A stretch of 48,571 nucleotides of DNA. Source: DASRRB01 sp036732755 (GTDB lineage: Bacteria; Planctomycetota; B15-G4; SIAN01). Shown piece after piece: positions 33,901 to 42,800 of this stretch. The DNA lies in the NCBI GenBank assembly GCA_036732755.1, contig DAINBU010000022.1, forward strand, positions 1 through 48,571, given 5' to 3'. The translations under genes were made by a program, and so were the position numbers. Positions within the stretch are counted from its first letter, which is position 1; every line of letters begins with the position of its first letter. The notes beneath the pieces are model-generated. The model did no database searches, was not told the DNA's origin, and saw only the letters and a program-made list of their open reading frames with translations.

Positions 33901-35949
33901 GCGCTCGGGACGCTGTTGCTCGAGACCGTCGCGAAAGAGAAGGGCTCGATCGATCGGGACGGACTCGTCGCGCTCGCCGACGCCGCGCGCCAACCCGAGA
34001 CCGCGGCCTTCGCGCGCGCGGCGTGCATCGTGCTCGACGGCGGCGCGGAGAAGAGCTGGCAGGAGACGCTGTCCGATCCGAAGCGGCAGGTCGCCGTGCT
34101 CGGCGCGCTCGAGCGGCTGTCCGGTCCGCTCTCCGACGCCGACGTCGAGCGCGTGCGCCGCCTCGCGCGCGAGGGGGCGCGCCTCCCTCCGGGTCCGGGA
34201 GCGACCGGCGCAAACGCGCCGACCGGCTTCCTCGTCTCGTACTACCCGGTCCGCCTGCGCACCGCCGCGCGCGAGGGGTTCGCCGCGCGCGTGCCGGCGG
34301 AGCGGCGGGTCGTCGACCACGTCGGCGTCGACTTTCCGAGCCTGATCACGACCGATGCCTTCGCGCTGCGCTTCGAGGCGCGGCTCAAGATCGAGCAGGC
34401 GGGCGACTACACGTTCGCGCTCGCCTCCGACGACGGCTCGTGCCTCTACCTCGACCAGCAGCTCGTCGTCGACAACGACTCGGACCACGTCATGGCCGAG
34501 AAGAGCGGCGGCTGCCATCTCGCAGCCGGACTCCACTCCCTGGAGCTCTGCTACTTCGACCAGGCCGGCGGCCAGGGACTGCGGCTCGAATGGAGCGGCC
34601 CCGATCGCGCGCGCGGCCCGCTGACGGCCGACGTGGTCGAGGCGGTCGCCGACGATCCGCTCCGCGCCGCCGCGATCCGCGTGCTCGCGGCGCGCCCGGT
34701 CCCCACTTCCACGAAGATCGCCGACGCGATCGTGCTGCTGCGCGAAGGCGCGTTCCCGAGCGAGGCGGTCGCGCTCGCCGCGTCGGTCCCGCCGGACGGA
34801 TGGAACGCTCGCGATGCCGCAGCCGCGGGCGACGCCGTGCTCGCCTTCGCGCGCGCGCTCCCGCCCGAGCAGCGCACGCGCGCCGACGTGCTCGCCGCGC
34901 TCGACTTCGCCGGGAAGCTCGCGACCCGGCTGCCGGCCGACGCCGCGCGCGCGCGCCACGACGAGATCGCCGCGCTGCGCGGCTCGACGATCCTGATCCG
35001 GACCGTGCCGCACCAGATGCTCTACGACCGGCGCTCGTTCGCCGTCGTCGCGGGCCGCCCCGTCGCGATCGTCTTCCAGAACGACGACCTGATGCCCCAT
35101 AACCTCGTCGTCACCGCGCCCGGCGCGCTCGAAGCGGTCGGCACGGCGGCCGAGGCGCTCGCGCTCGACCCGGGCGCGCAGGCGAAGAGCTTCGTGCCCG
35201 AGCTGCCGGCCGTGCTGCAGCAGCTGAAGCTCCTGATGCCCGGCGAGTCGGCGACGCTGCGTTTCGTCGCGCCGGCCGCGGTCGGCGACTACCCGTACGT
35301 CTGCACGTTCCCCGGCCACTGGCGCGTGATGAACGGCGTGATGCACGTCGTCGCGAACGAGCAGGAGGTCGCGAAGGCGGAGCCGGCCGCGCCCGGTCCC
35401 GTGCAGGTCGCCGGCTCGGCGACGCCGGCTGCGCCGGCTGCGGACGCGCGCGCGTTCGTCCGGATGTGGACGGTCGACGACTTGAAGTCGGCGTTCCCGA
35501 GCGGCTGGGAGCGCGCCCGATCGCTCGCGCGCGGTCACGAGGTCTTCGTGACGGCGGGCTGCGTCAAGTGCCACGGCTTCCGCGGCGAAGGCGTGAAGAG
35601 CGCGCCCGAGCTCGGCGAGATCACGAAGAAGTACCGCGACCTGGAGCTGCTGCGCCAGATCGTCGAGCCGTCGGTCGCACTCCTCGAGGGCTACGAGAAC
35701 CGCGTCTTCGAGCTCCTGAACGGCGACAGCGCGGTCGGCCGCGTCGTCGGCGAGAGCCCGGAAGGCTGGCGCATCGCCGCGAATCTGCAGGAGCCGGACA
35801 AGACCGATCTCGTGCGGCGCGAAGACGTGAAGTCGCAGCGGCCGAGCAAGCTCTCCCCCATGCCGACCGGCCTGCTCGTCACGTTCACGCGCGACGAGAT
35901 CCTCGACCTGATCGCGTTCCTGCAGACGCCCGCGCCCGAGCAGAACTAG
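30982..35949 (+). CDS. Giant secreted protein: SGNH-like, beta-propeller, HEAT, PA14, azurin-like and cytochrome c domains
   Basis: A 1655-residue protein with a signal peptide (about 1-20). Residues about 40-240 are an SGNH-hydrolase-like domain with YSGDE, FFGSNSRAD and DGMHLTEEGN (D211, H214); the nucleophile block reads LIGSALAER rather than GDS. Residues 357-700 are the planctomycete membrane-bound dehydrogenase-like propeller (FDPAGRLWVAAWPTYP, VGPDGAVYLLDWYNP), about 700-1070 HEAT-like repeats, 1080-1215 a PA14-like domain (DYTFALASDDGSCLYLD), and about 1335-1470 a type I copper domain with H1373, C1441, H1446 and M1450 (CTFPGHWRVM, as in azurin). A cytochrome c-like heme domain has C1527 (CVKCH). 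The ATG at 30982 is preferred to a GTG at 30958. It probably oxidises an extracellular substrate and passes electrons through copper and heme; the substrate is unknown. Confidence 0.9.
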   Translation: MPQVFALLPLVLRASTAFVAPQAAPAPTPAPAATFQFVKGDRVCLIGSALAERLQHDGWFETLLQERRPELELTVRNLGYSGDEISTRLRVEGSETWDEQLTRCGATVILAFFGSNSRADLDDLPAFLERMATRRYDGVHAPWVVVCSPIPFEDLHDPLLPDSSKRNEDLRFVVKSMARVAGEHNVPFVDLFTPMLARYAGAGAKHPLTLDGMHLTEEGNRILAANLVHALADTNAPAAQRLSPAQRDALRAAVLEKDLFWFNRYQTTDGYNVYGGRSSLAYTDSQTNFEVLQRELEILDALCKNRDRRIHSLANGKDVPVDDSNVPPKIAVKTNYKGSRPDGTFDFTGGEAAIAKMTVAKGMKIELFADEQRFPELAKPVQMSFDPAGRLWVAAWPTYPHWEPQTPMRDKLLVLEDKDGDGRADTCTAFADDLRNPTGFEFWNGGVIVAQAPELWFLKDTDGDGRWDLRERLLQGLSTADTHHTANSFVFGPDGALYFQEGTFHQSQIETIYGVERNHDACVWRFEPRTWRVERHIAYDFANPHGHVFDRWGQEFVTDGTGNENYYALPFSGRVIYPQKHSPYFRFFDQRSRPCGGTEILSSRAFPPETQGDLLLCNVIGFQGIFRYHIEDAGSGFGAKEVEPLVFSSDPSFRPVAAQVGPDGAVYLLDWYNPIIGHMQHHLRDPNRDHDHGRIYRITCIDRPTLKPKAIAGQPIRELLEVLKEPEDRVRYRARLELSGRPSAEVIAAAQAWEKQLDPKEPEYEHHRLEALWLQQQHGSLDVVLLNALLESADRRVRAAAVQSLRSAHRELTTALEKLREAARDDDPRVRLEAVVAASDFDDVAAARVALEVLRKPTDRFLDYAFQETMRTLEPHWRKALAVGVLDVRDNPAAAAFLVARANDAELAKLPRIESVLSALIARHATTDEPRRAALAELAALRKSSVAAELVRAMREVDAARGDAAGHARHVEQALGTLLLETVAKEKGSIDRDGLVALADAARQPETAAFARAACIVLDGGAEKSWQETLSDPKRQVAVLGALERLSGPLSDADVERVRRLAREGARLPPGPGATGANAPTGFLVSYYPVRLRTAAREGFAARVPAERRVVDHVGVDFPSLITTDAFALRFEARLKIEQAGDYTFALASDDGSCLYLDQQLVVDNDSDHVMAEKSGGCHLAAGLHSLELCYFDQAGGQGLRLEWSGPDRARGPLTADVVEAVADDPLRAAAIRVLAARPVPTSTKIADAIVLLREGAFPSEAVALAASVPPDGWNARDAAAAGDAVLAFARALPPEQRTRADVLAALDFAGKLATRLPADAARARHDEIAALRGSTILIRTVPHQMLYDRRSFAVVAGRPVAIVFQNDDLMPHNLVVTAPGALEAVGTAAEALALDPGAQAKSFVPELPAVLQQLKLLMPGESATLRFVAPAAVGDYPYVCTFPGHWRVMNGVMHVVANEQEVAKAEPAAPGPVQVAGSATPAAPAADARAFVRMWTVDDLKSAFPSGWERARSLARGHEVFVTAGCVKCHGFRGEGVKSAPELGEITKKYRDLELLRQIVEPSVALLEGYENRVFELLNGDSAVGRVVGESPEGWRIAANLQEPDKTDLVRREDVKSQRPSKLSPMPTGLLVTFTRDEILDLIAFLQTPAPEQN

Positions 35950-35959
35950 CGGCGCGCCG

Positions 35960-36754
35960 TCACTCGAGGCGGCAGCTCGCGAGGCAGATCGCGAGCGGGG
36001 CGGCCCGGTTCGGATTGTGCCGCATCACGAGGTAGGGGACCTCGTCGCCGACGCCGAGTCCGTCGAGGAGCTTCTGCGACACGGAGCATTTGTGCGAGCC
36101 GGCGAGGTCGGAGACGCCGGTCACCTCGAAGACGACCTTGCACATCTTCCCCTTGCGGCTCGCACCGCCGACGCTCTCGATGCGTGCCGACGTCAGCTCG
36201 CCATCGCTGAGCAGCGCCCTCCGCCGCTGGTGGTGGAGGTACGTGAAGAAGATGAAGCCGAGGACGATCAGCCCGAGGCCGCCGCCCGCCCCGCCGACGA
36301 AGAGCCAATGCCGGTCGATCACGTCCTGCGTGACGCTCCCGACCTCCGTGTTCTCCGGATCCGCGGGGTCGAAGGTGATCCGGATCCGATGTCCGGGGAC
36401 GGCCGCATCGTACGTTCTCGACGACACCGAGGCCTCGTCGCTGCAGACCTTTCCGTCGCACGTGAACGTGTAGCTCACGTGCCTCGTCCTCGATTTCCTG
36501 CCGCTGGTCCATTTCCGTTCGACGACGGCGTCGGTGACGACGCCGCGGTCGCGCAGCCGCTCGAGGCGGCCGGCCTCCCGCGTCGTCAGGATCGCGACCA
36601 GGACGGCGACCGCGACGTACGCCACGGCCCCCGCGATGAACCCGACGCGGACCTTCGTCCGGAAGACGGCGGCGCGCGGCGGCGACGACAGGACCGCGTC
36701 GATCCGGAGGCTCGTCGGTACGGGCAGGTCCGATGATGCGGCCCGATCAGCCAT
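35960..36754 (-). CDS. DUF3592-like membrane protein
   Basis: A 264-residue protein with two membrane helices (about 36-58 and 151-172). Between them is a beta-rich domain (residues about 70-145) with the pattern RGVVTDAVVERKWTSG, HVSYTFTCDGKV, and PGHRIRITFDPADPENT, as in DUF3592 proteins. A second copy of the domain follows the second helix (GELTSARIESV, VFEVTGVSDLAG, GDEVPYLVMRHNPNRAA), so it is an internally duplicated protein. The start ATG overlaps the end of the upstream hydrolase gene by 8 bases. Function is unknown. Its stop lies 10 bases from the stop of the convergent giant gene. Confidence 0.8.
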   Translation of the reverse strand: MADRAASSDLPVPTSLRIDAVLSSPPRAAVFRTKVRVGFIAGAVAYVAVAVLVAILTTREAGRLERLRDRGVVTDAVVERKWTSGRKSRTRHVSYTFTCDGKVCSDEASVSSRTYDAAVPGHRIRITFDPADPENTEVGSVTQDVIDRHWLFVGGAGGGLGLIVLGFIFFTYLHHQRRRALLSDGELTSARIESVGGASRKGKMCKVVFEVTGVSDLAGSHKCSVSQKLLDGLGVGDEVPYLVMRHNPNRAAPLAICLASCRLE

Positions 36755-37547
36755 CTCCAGTCCCCTCCTTCACGAGCCATGGCACGAGCCACGGCACGAC
36801 CGCGGCGACCAGGCGCGGGACCGCGCCGCCGAAGCGGTGGTCGACGCCCGCGAGTTCGACGAGCTTTACGCGGTCTCTGCGGTTCCCGTTCAACGGCCGC
36901 GTCTCGCCCGACTCGCAGGCGGCCTTCGCATCCTTCGCGTCTTCGAGCGGGACCATCTCGTCGGCGTCGCCGTGCACGAGCAGCCACGGCACGCGCACGC
37001 GCGCCGCCGCCGCGTCCAGCGAGCCGTGACGCGCCGCGTCGTCCGCGAGCGCGCGCGACCACGGGCAGCTCGCCTTGCCGAGCATCGGGTCGCCGGGGCG
37101 GAGTTTTCCGAAGTGGCGCTCGAAGAAGCGCGCGACGTGGAACATCCCCGCGAGCGAGACGAGCGCGCGCACGCGTTCATCACGCGCTGCGAGCAGGACT
37201 CCGACCGCGCCGCCCATGCTGTGGCCCGCATAGGCGACGTTCGTGAATCCGGCGGCGTGCAGCGCGTCGAGGACGCCCGCCGCGTCGTCGACCTCCTTCG
37301 TGGGCGTCGCCTCCTCGAAGCGCCCCTCCGACTTCCCGTTCCCCGAGAACGAGAAGCGCAACGCCGAGATCCCGGCGCGCGCGAGTGCGTCGCCGAGCTC
37401 GACGAGATAGGGCCGGTCCATGTTCGACGTCACGCCGTGCGCGAGGATCACGACCGCACGCGACGCGGCTGCATGGAACGCGAACTCGAGCCGCTCGCCG
37501 CGGCGGTTGCGCAGCTCCGCGAGCGGGCCGCGTTCCGCCGCGCTCAT
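36747..37547 (-). CDS. Alpha/beta hydrolase
   Basis: A 266-residue soluble alpha/beta hydrolase. Oxyanion motif VILAHGVTSNMDRPY, nucleophile elbow AGHSMGGAVGVL (serine in GHSMGG), acid in HGDADEMVPLEDA and histidine in GVDHRFGG. No signal peptide. It most resembles bacterial serine aminopeptidase/esterase-type hydrolases (S33 clan), but the substrate cannot be predicted. It overlaps the UPF0261 gene by 4 bases and the DUF3592-like gene by 8 bases, so all are in one operon. Confidence 0.9.
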   Translation of the reverse strand: MSAAERGPLAELRNRRGERLEFAFHAAASRAVVILAHGVTSNMDRPYLVELGDALARAGISALRFSFSGNGKSEGRFEEATPTKEVDDAAGVLDALHAAGFTNVAYAGHSMGGAVGVLLAARDERVRALVSLAGMFHVARFFERHFGKLRPGDPMLGKASCPWSRALADDAARHGSLDAAAARVRVPWLLVHGDADEMVPLEDAKDAKAACESGETRPLNGNRRDRVKLVELAGVDHRFGGAVPRLVAAVVPWLVPWLVKEGTGDG

Positions 37548-38782
37548 CGCTTCTCGATCAATCCGATCAGCCGGTCGACGGCTTCGGTGACGAAAGCGGG
37601 ATCCTCGGCATGGAGGTCGCGCTCGACGATCTCGATCGTGCTCGGCGTGGACGCCTTGAGCTCGGCGAAGAAGACGGCGTCGCCGGCCGGGTCGTTGAGC
37701 GGACCGCCGGGCTTCGCGTAACTGCCGGTGCCGAGCTTCGGGATCATCAGCACGGCGTTGCCCTTCGTCGACGCGAGCCGCCGGCCGGCCTCCTGCGCGA
37801 CGCTCTTCAATTCGTCGGCGTTCAGGCGCGGCGCGAGGACGACCGGGTTGTGCCAGACGTGGCGGTGGTCCTTCCAGCGGTCGGGCAGCGCGTGCGGCGT
37901 GGAGACGAGGATGCCGAGGTGCTCGGCGCCGCCGGGACAGAGCACCTGCGGCAGCCCGAGCTCGCCCGCGACGGTCATGCGGTCGGCGTCGCCGGCGCGC
38001 AAGCCCTTGAACAGCGCGTCGGAGATCTCCCCCATCGCGTAGTCGAAGACGGCGCCGATGATGCCCTGCCGCATCATGCGCTCCATCGCGCGCCCGCCGG
38101 TGCCGACGGCGTGGAAGACGATGACCTCGTAGCCGCGCTTCGCGAAGAGCTCCTGCGCGAGCAGCGTCCCCTGCGTCAGCACGCCGAGGTTCGACATCCC
38201 GATCAGGGGCTTCGCGCCCTTCTTCCTCTTCGTCGCCGCGAGCGCGACCTTCACCTGCGCCATGCCGTGCGCCGCGCCGGCCGCGTTGGCGAGCACCTTC
38301 CGCATGAAGGCGTTCAGCCCGAGGATGTCGCCGACGGAGAACATCATCGTGATGTCGGAGACGCCGACGTAGGCCGACGTGTCGCCCGACGCGACCGTCG
38401 AGACCATCACCTTCGGCACGCCGTACGGCAGCGCCCGCATCACCGCCGTGCAGGCCGCAGTCCCCTGCAGGCCGCCGAGCCCGATCACGCCGTGCACCTT
38501 CCCCGCCGCGATCCGCTTCAAGAGGATCTTCGTCGCGCCCGCCGACATGACCGGCGCCGCCGCCTCGCGCGTGGGATTCGCGGCGAGCTGCGCGAGCGGC
38601 GTCCCGCCGGCGCGCGCAACCTCCTTGCGCGAGACGTCGGCGCGCGCCGCCGGCTCGCCCAGCACGCCCATGTCGACCACGAGCGCCTTGCTGCCGAGCT
38701 CCTTCAGCTGCTTCCGGAGGAAGTGCGCCTCGGCGCCCTTGGTGTCGAGCGTGGCGAGGACGGCGATCGTCTTCTTCGGCAT
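37544..38782 (-). CDS. UPF0261 / Tm-1-like ATP-binding domain protein
   Basis: A 412-residue member of the UPF0261 family, homologous to the N-terminal domain of the tomato antiviral protein Tm-1. Motifs: IAVLATLDTKGAEAHFLRKQL at the start, VIGLGGLQGTAACTAVMRALP (nucleotide-binding glycine loop), GVPKVMVSTVASGDTS, DITMMFSVGDILGLN, and GTGGRAMERMMRQG later. The bacterial function is not established. It lies 25 bases after a TIM-barrel gene that corresponds to the second domain of Tm-1, so the plant fusion is split into two genes here. Confidence 0.93.
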   Translation of the reverse strand: MPKKTIAVLATLDTKGAEAHFLRKQLKELGSKALVVDMGVLGEPAARADVSRKEVARAGGTPLAQLAANPTREAAAPVMSAGATKILLKRIAAGKVHGVIGLGGLQGTAACTAVMRALPYGVPKVMVSTVASGDTSAYVGVSDITMMFSVGDILGLNAFMRKVLANAAGAAHGMAQVKVALAATKRKKGAKPLIGMSNLGVLTQGTLLAQELFAKRGYEVIVFHAVGTGGRAMERMMRQGIIGAVFDYAMGEISDALFKGLRAGDADRMTVAGELGLPQVLCPGGAEHLGILVSTPHALPDRWKDHRHVWHNPVVLAPRLNADELKSVAQEAGRRLASTKGNAVLMIPKLGTGSYAKPGGPLNDPAGDAVFFAELKASTPSTIEIVERDLHAEDPAFVTEAVDRLIGLIEKR

Positions 38783-38807
38783 GGTCGGGATTCCTCGCGC
38801 GGGCCGC

Positions 38808-39686
38808 CTACTTGCGTGCCGCCCGTTTGCGCCCGTCGAAGCTCAGCGCCGCGAAGGTCTTCGCCGTCTCGAGCACCGCGCGCTCGATCGGCAGCCGTTC
38901 GGTCGAGCTGCCGGTCCAGAAGCCGTCGCAGCTCGTGTGGTCGAGGATGTACTGCGCGTCGGGCGGCGTCTCCATCGCCGCGCCGTGCGCGACGAGGATC
39001 AGGTCCCTCTTCAGCTTGCGCAGCTTCTGGTTGGCGGCCTCGGTGCGCTGCGCCGTCTGCTCGATCGTCTCGCCCGAATCGAAGCCGCGCCGCCCGCCCT
39101 TCGTCGTCCCGGCGTGGAAGCAGAAGATGTCGGGCTGCGCCTCCTCGACGATGGCGCAGCTGTCCTCCTCGTCGAAGGCGAGCCCGATCGAGACCATGTC
39201 CATCTCGCGCGCGAGCTTCAGCATCGCGATCTCGTTCGCGAGCGTGACGCCGGCCGATTCGAGCACGCGGCGGATGTTGCTGCCCTTGTCGACGTAGGAG
39301 ATCGACGGCCCGATGTTCGACGCCGACATCACCCCCATCGCCTTGCACTCCTCGAGGACCATGCGCATGTCCTTCAGCGGATCGTTGGGATTGAGGCAGG
39401 CGCACACGAAGGCGTCGCCCTTCAGCGCCGGCATGACGTCCTCGCGCGTGTAGTTCAGCGTCTGGCGGTTGCTGTCGAGGATCGGCCAGAGCATCGACAT
39501 CGTGCCCATGCCGTTCGCGCGCAGCCGCGCGCCCGAGAAGGTGTTCACGCAGTCGACGCCCGCGCTCTCGAGCAGCTGCGCGACCAGGCCGCTGCCGGCA
39601 CTCGCGATGAAGATCGGCTTGCGGCCGCGCACCCTCGCGCGCAACTTCGCGAGGATCTTCGTGCGGGTCGTGCGAGGGACGATCAT
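38808..39686 (-). CDS. TIM-barrel protein of the PEP-hydrolase / Tm-1 C-domain family
   Basis: A 292-residue TIM-barrel protein of the family annotated as phosphoenolpyruvate hydrolase-like or TIM-barrel signal transduction protein. Motifs: FIASAGSGLVAQLLESAGVD, GDAFVCACLNPNDPLKDM, GVMSASNIGPSISYVDKGS, ANEIAMLKLAREMDMVS, and VAHGAAMETPPDAQYIL near the end. No signal peptide. It is the first gene of the minus-strand operon and is divergent from the sigma-factor fusion. The catalytic activity of the family is not firmly known. Confidence 0.92.
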   Translation of the reverse strand: MIVPRTTRTKILAKLRARVRGRKPIFIASAGSGLVAQLLESAGVDCVNTFSGARLRANGMGTMSMLWPILDSNRQTLNYTREDVMPALKGDAFVCACLNPNDPLKDMRMVLEECKAMGVMSASNIGPSISYVDKGSNIRRVLESAGVTLANEIAMLKLAREMDMVSIGLAFDEEDSCAIVEEAQPDIFCFHAGTTKGGRRGFDSGETIEQTAQRTEAANQKLRKLKRDLILVAHGAAMETPPDAQYILDHTSCDGFWTGSSTERLPIERAVLETAKTFAALSFDGRKRAARK

Positions 39687-39839
39687 GTCGGGGCGCTCCA
39701 GGTGTCGGGGGGCAGGAAGCTACCGAAGAGCCCGACCCTCGTCAGAATCGTCTGAGTCACTTCGCCATTCCGCGGGATGAGAGGTACGCGGGGCTTCTCG
39801 TCGAGGCCCCTCTGCTCACGGACGGCGGGAGACGAGACC

Positions 39840-42800
39840 ATGGCCGGAGCGCATGAAGGGGTGGCGTGGGACGAGCTTCTCGCACACGGGAGGTTCGTGC
39901 GGTCCCTCGCTCGCGCACTGGTCGATGACGCCTCGCTTGCCGACGACGTGGCGCAGGGAACCTGGCTCGCGGCGGCGTCCCATCCGCCGGCGGATCGGGA
40001 GCGGGTCGCGGGATGGTTGCGGCGCGTCGCGACCAACGTCGCGCTGAAGCTCCGGCGCAGCGAATCGCGACGGGCACGGCTCGAGCGCGTCGTGGCGGCG
40101 CGCGAGGCGTTGCCGCCGACCGATGCCGCGGCGGAGCGGCTCGAAACGCAGCGCGAAGTGATCGACGCCGTCCGCGGCCTCGACGAGAAGTATCGCACCA
40201 TCATCGTGCTCCGCTTCTTCGAGGAGCTTTCGGCGCGCGAGATCGCGCGCCGACTCGAGATGCCGGTGGCGTCGGTGCGGACGCGCCTGCAGCGGGCGGT
40301 CGAGCTGCTGCGGGAGACGCTGACGGCGCGCAACGGCGGGGACGAGCAGCGGTGGCTCGCGGCGATCGTGCCGCTCGCGTGGCCGCATGCGGCGGTGGGC
40401 GCGGGGGCAGTCGCGTGGGCCGGCGGAGCGATTGCGGTCGCTGCGGCGCTCTTGATGATCGGGTCGATCGGCACGTGGTGGCGACACGGTCAGACAGATC
40501 CCGCCTCGGCGGCAGCGATCGCAACACCGCAGGATGCGTCCAGGAACACTGCGGCGGTGGCGTCTTCGTCGCAGCCTGTCGACCCCGCGCGGGGCGACAT
40601 GGCCTCGAAGCCGTCGAGCGACGACACCGTGATCGACGGCCGCGTCGTCAACGCCATCGGAGAACCGCTCGGCGGCGTCGAGGTCGCCTGGCAAGTCGCG
40701 GGCGAGCGCTACGACCACGGCGACGATTGGCCGACGACTCCGACCAAGACGACCGATCGAAACGGCTGCTTCGCGTTTCACGGACTCGATCTCGCCTGGG
40801 GACTCGTGCGCGCGCGCAAGCCGGGCTTCGTCGCGACGTGGGAGCGGTGCCGGCTCGCGCCCGACGAACGTCGCAGTCGCGGGCTCACGCTCGTATTGCA
40901 CGAGGCGCGGTCGATCCACGGAACGGTCGTCGACGAAAACGGACGGCCGGTCGCTGACGCATGGGTCCTCGGTTTCAACCTCTCTCGCATCGAATTCGAT
41001 TGGCCTACGGCACGAAGCAACAGCGAAGGGGTCTTCACGCTGGAGGGACTGCCGCTGTCGGACGTCCATGTGAACGCGTTCGCGCCCGGATTCCGGCCCG
41101 ACCATTCCGATCCGATCCCTCTCGGTGTCGATGCGGTCGCGTTGCGATTGCGAAGCGAGCCGCGGACGCGTCTCGAGCTGACGGTGGTCGATCCGGATGG
41201 GCGACCGGTCCGCGATGCCGTGAGCAAGTTCACCTATTCCGGCCCGCCTCCCTCGGCATCGTTCCGCTACAGGGCGCCGCCGGATTTCGAGCGCCGCGCG
41301 ATTCCGGAGGACGGTCGGCTCGTTCGCGAGGATCTGCCGGCGGGCAAATACACCTTCCGAGCCGCGGCGAGCGGCCACGCATTCGACTACTCCGGGGTCG
41401 AAGTCGAGCTGCGGCCCGGCGAGACGGCGAGCGCGCGGATCGTCGCGTCCGCCGGCGGCGCAATGGCGCGGATCCACGGGCGGCTGCTCCGCGGCGACGG
41501 CACGCCGATCGGGAACGAGCGCATCGCTGTCGCGAGGCGAGACATCGACGCGCCGCAACTCGCGACGACCGACAGCGCGGGGTCGTTCGAAGTCGAAGCG
41601 CCGGCGGCCATCGGCAGCCGCGTCCTCTTCTGGTTGCCGGGTCCGTCGCTGGCGCTCGTGAAGCCGGACGGAATCGGGGGCATCGCGAGCGCCGCCGTCG
41701 ATCCCGGTCTGGCAGTCGAGCTCGTTGCGGTGCCGGGCGCGCGAATGACCGGGCGAGTCGTCGATGAGGATGGCGAGCCGGTCGCCGGTGCGTCGCTTGA
41801 ATTGAAAGGGGAATCCCGGGCCTCCCACAAGCATGTCGCAGCGACGAGCTCGGGACTCGACGGCCGCTTCGTCTTCGACGCGCTTGCGCCGCAACCAGCG
41901 CCGGTCGAGCTCGTCGCCGAGTGCGGCCCGATACATGCCACCGCAGCCGAGAAGTTCACGATCACCGCGGGCGACACGATCGAAGGCGTCACGCTGACCC
42001 TGCCGCGCGCCGCCTCCGTCGAAGGTCGAGTGGTGGATGCGAGCGGACGGTCGAAGGCAGGCGTCGTCGTCGGTGCGCTCCACGAAGAGGAGCGGCCCTT
42101 CGCGCTGACCGATGTGAACGGCCGCTTCCGACTCACCGGCCTCTCGGCCGGCGACCACGAACTGTGGGTCACGACCGCCGAAGAGCGCTTCCCGGCGCGA
42201 TCGGCCCTCCCGATTCCGATCCGGCTCGGCGCGGGCGAACGGCGGACCGGCCTCGAAGTCCGCCTTCCCGCCGCCGGTCCCACCGCGGATTCGATCTCCG
42301 GCCGCGTCGTGCGAAGCGACGGCCGACTTGCGACGGATCGCAATCTCTCAGTCGTACTCACCGGTCCCGGTGGCAGCGCGAACTGCATCGGCGGCAGGAA
42401 TCCGTTCGAATTCCGCGAACTGAAACCTGCCACTTTCGATCTGCGTGCTCGGGTCTTCGCAGACGAGCCCCTGACGTCGACGGAGCCGCGCTGGTTCCTG
42501 CTGTCCAAGGAGGTGGTCGTCAAGCCGGGCACAGCGAACGCGACGATCGTCCTTCCCGAGCTTCCCGACACCGGCGCGATTCACGTGGACTTCGCCGCGG
42601 GCGCGGAGAAGCGGGCACCATCCAAGATTTCGTGGATGGTCGATCCGTTGACGGAGATCGACCCGGAGGGGAGGTCGGGTTTCGGTCAGGAGGCGCTGCT
42701 CAAGGACGGCGAATTCGAGCTCCGCGGTTTTCCACCCGGCGACTTCAGGGTCAGTTTCGAATTCGAATCCGGCGAGTCGACCGAACGCACCGTCACGTTC

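Noticed and set aside
31168..35574. A long minus-strand open frame opposite the giant azurin/cytochrome fusion gene
   Set aside because: Low-complexity Arg/Glu/Val-rich translation without motifs, while the plus strand has clear domains and heme and copper sites.
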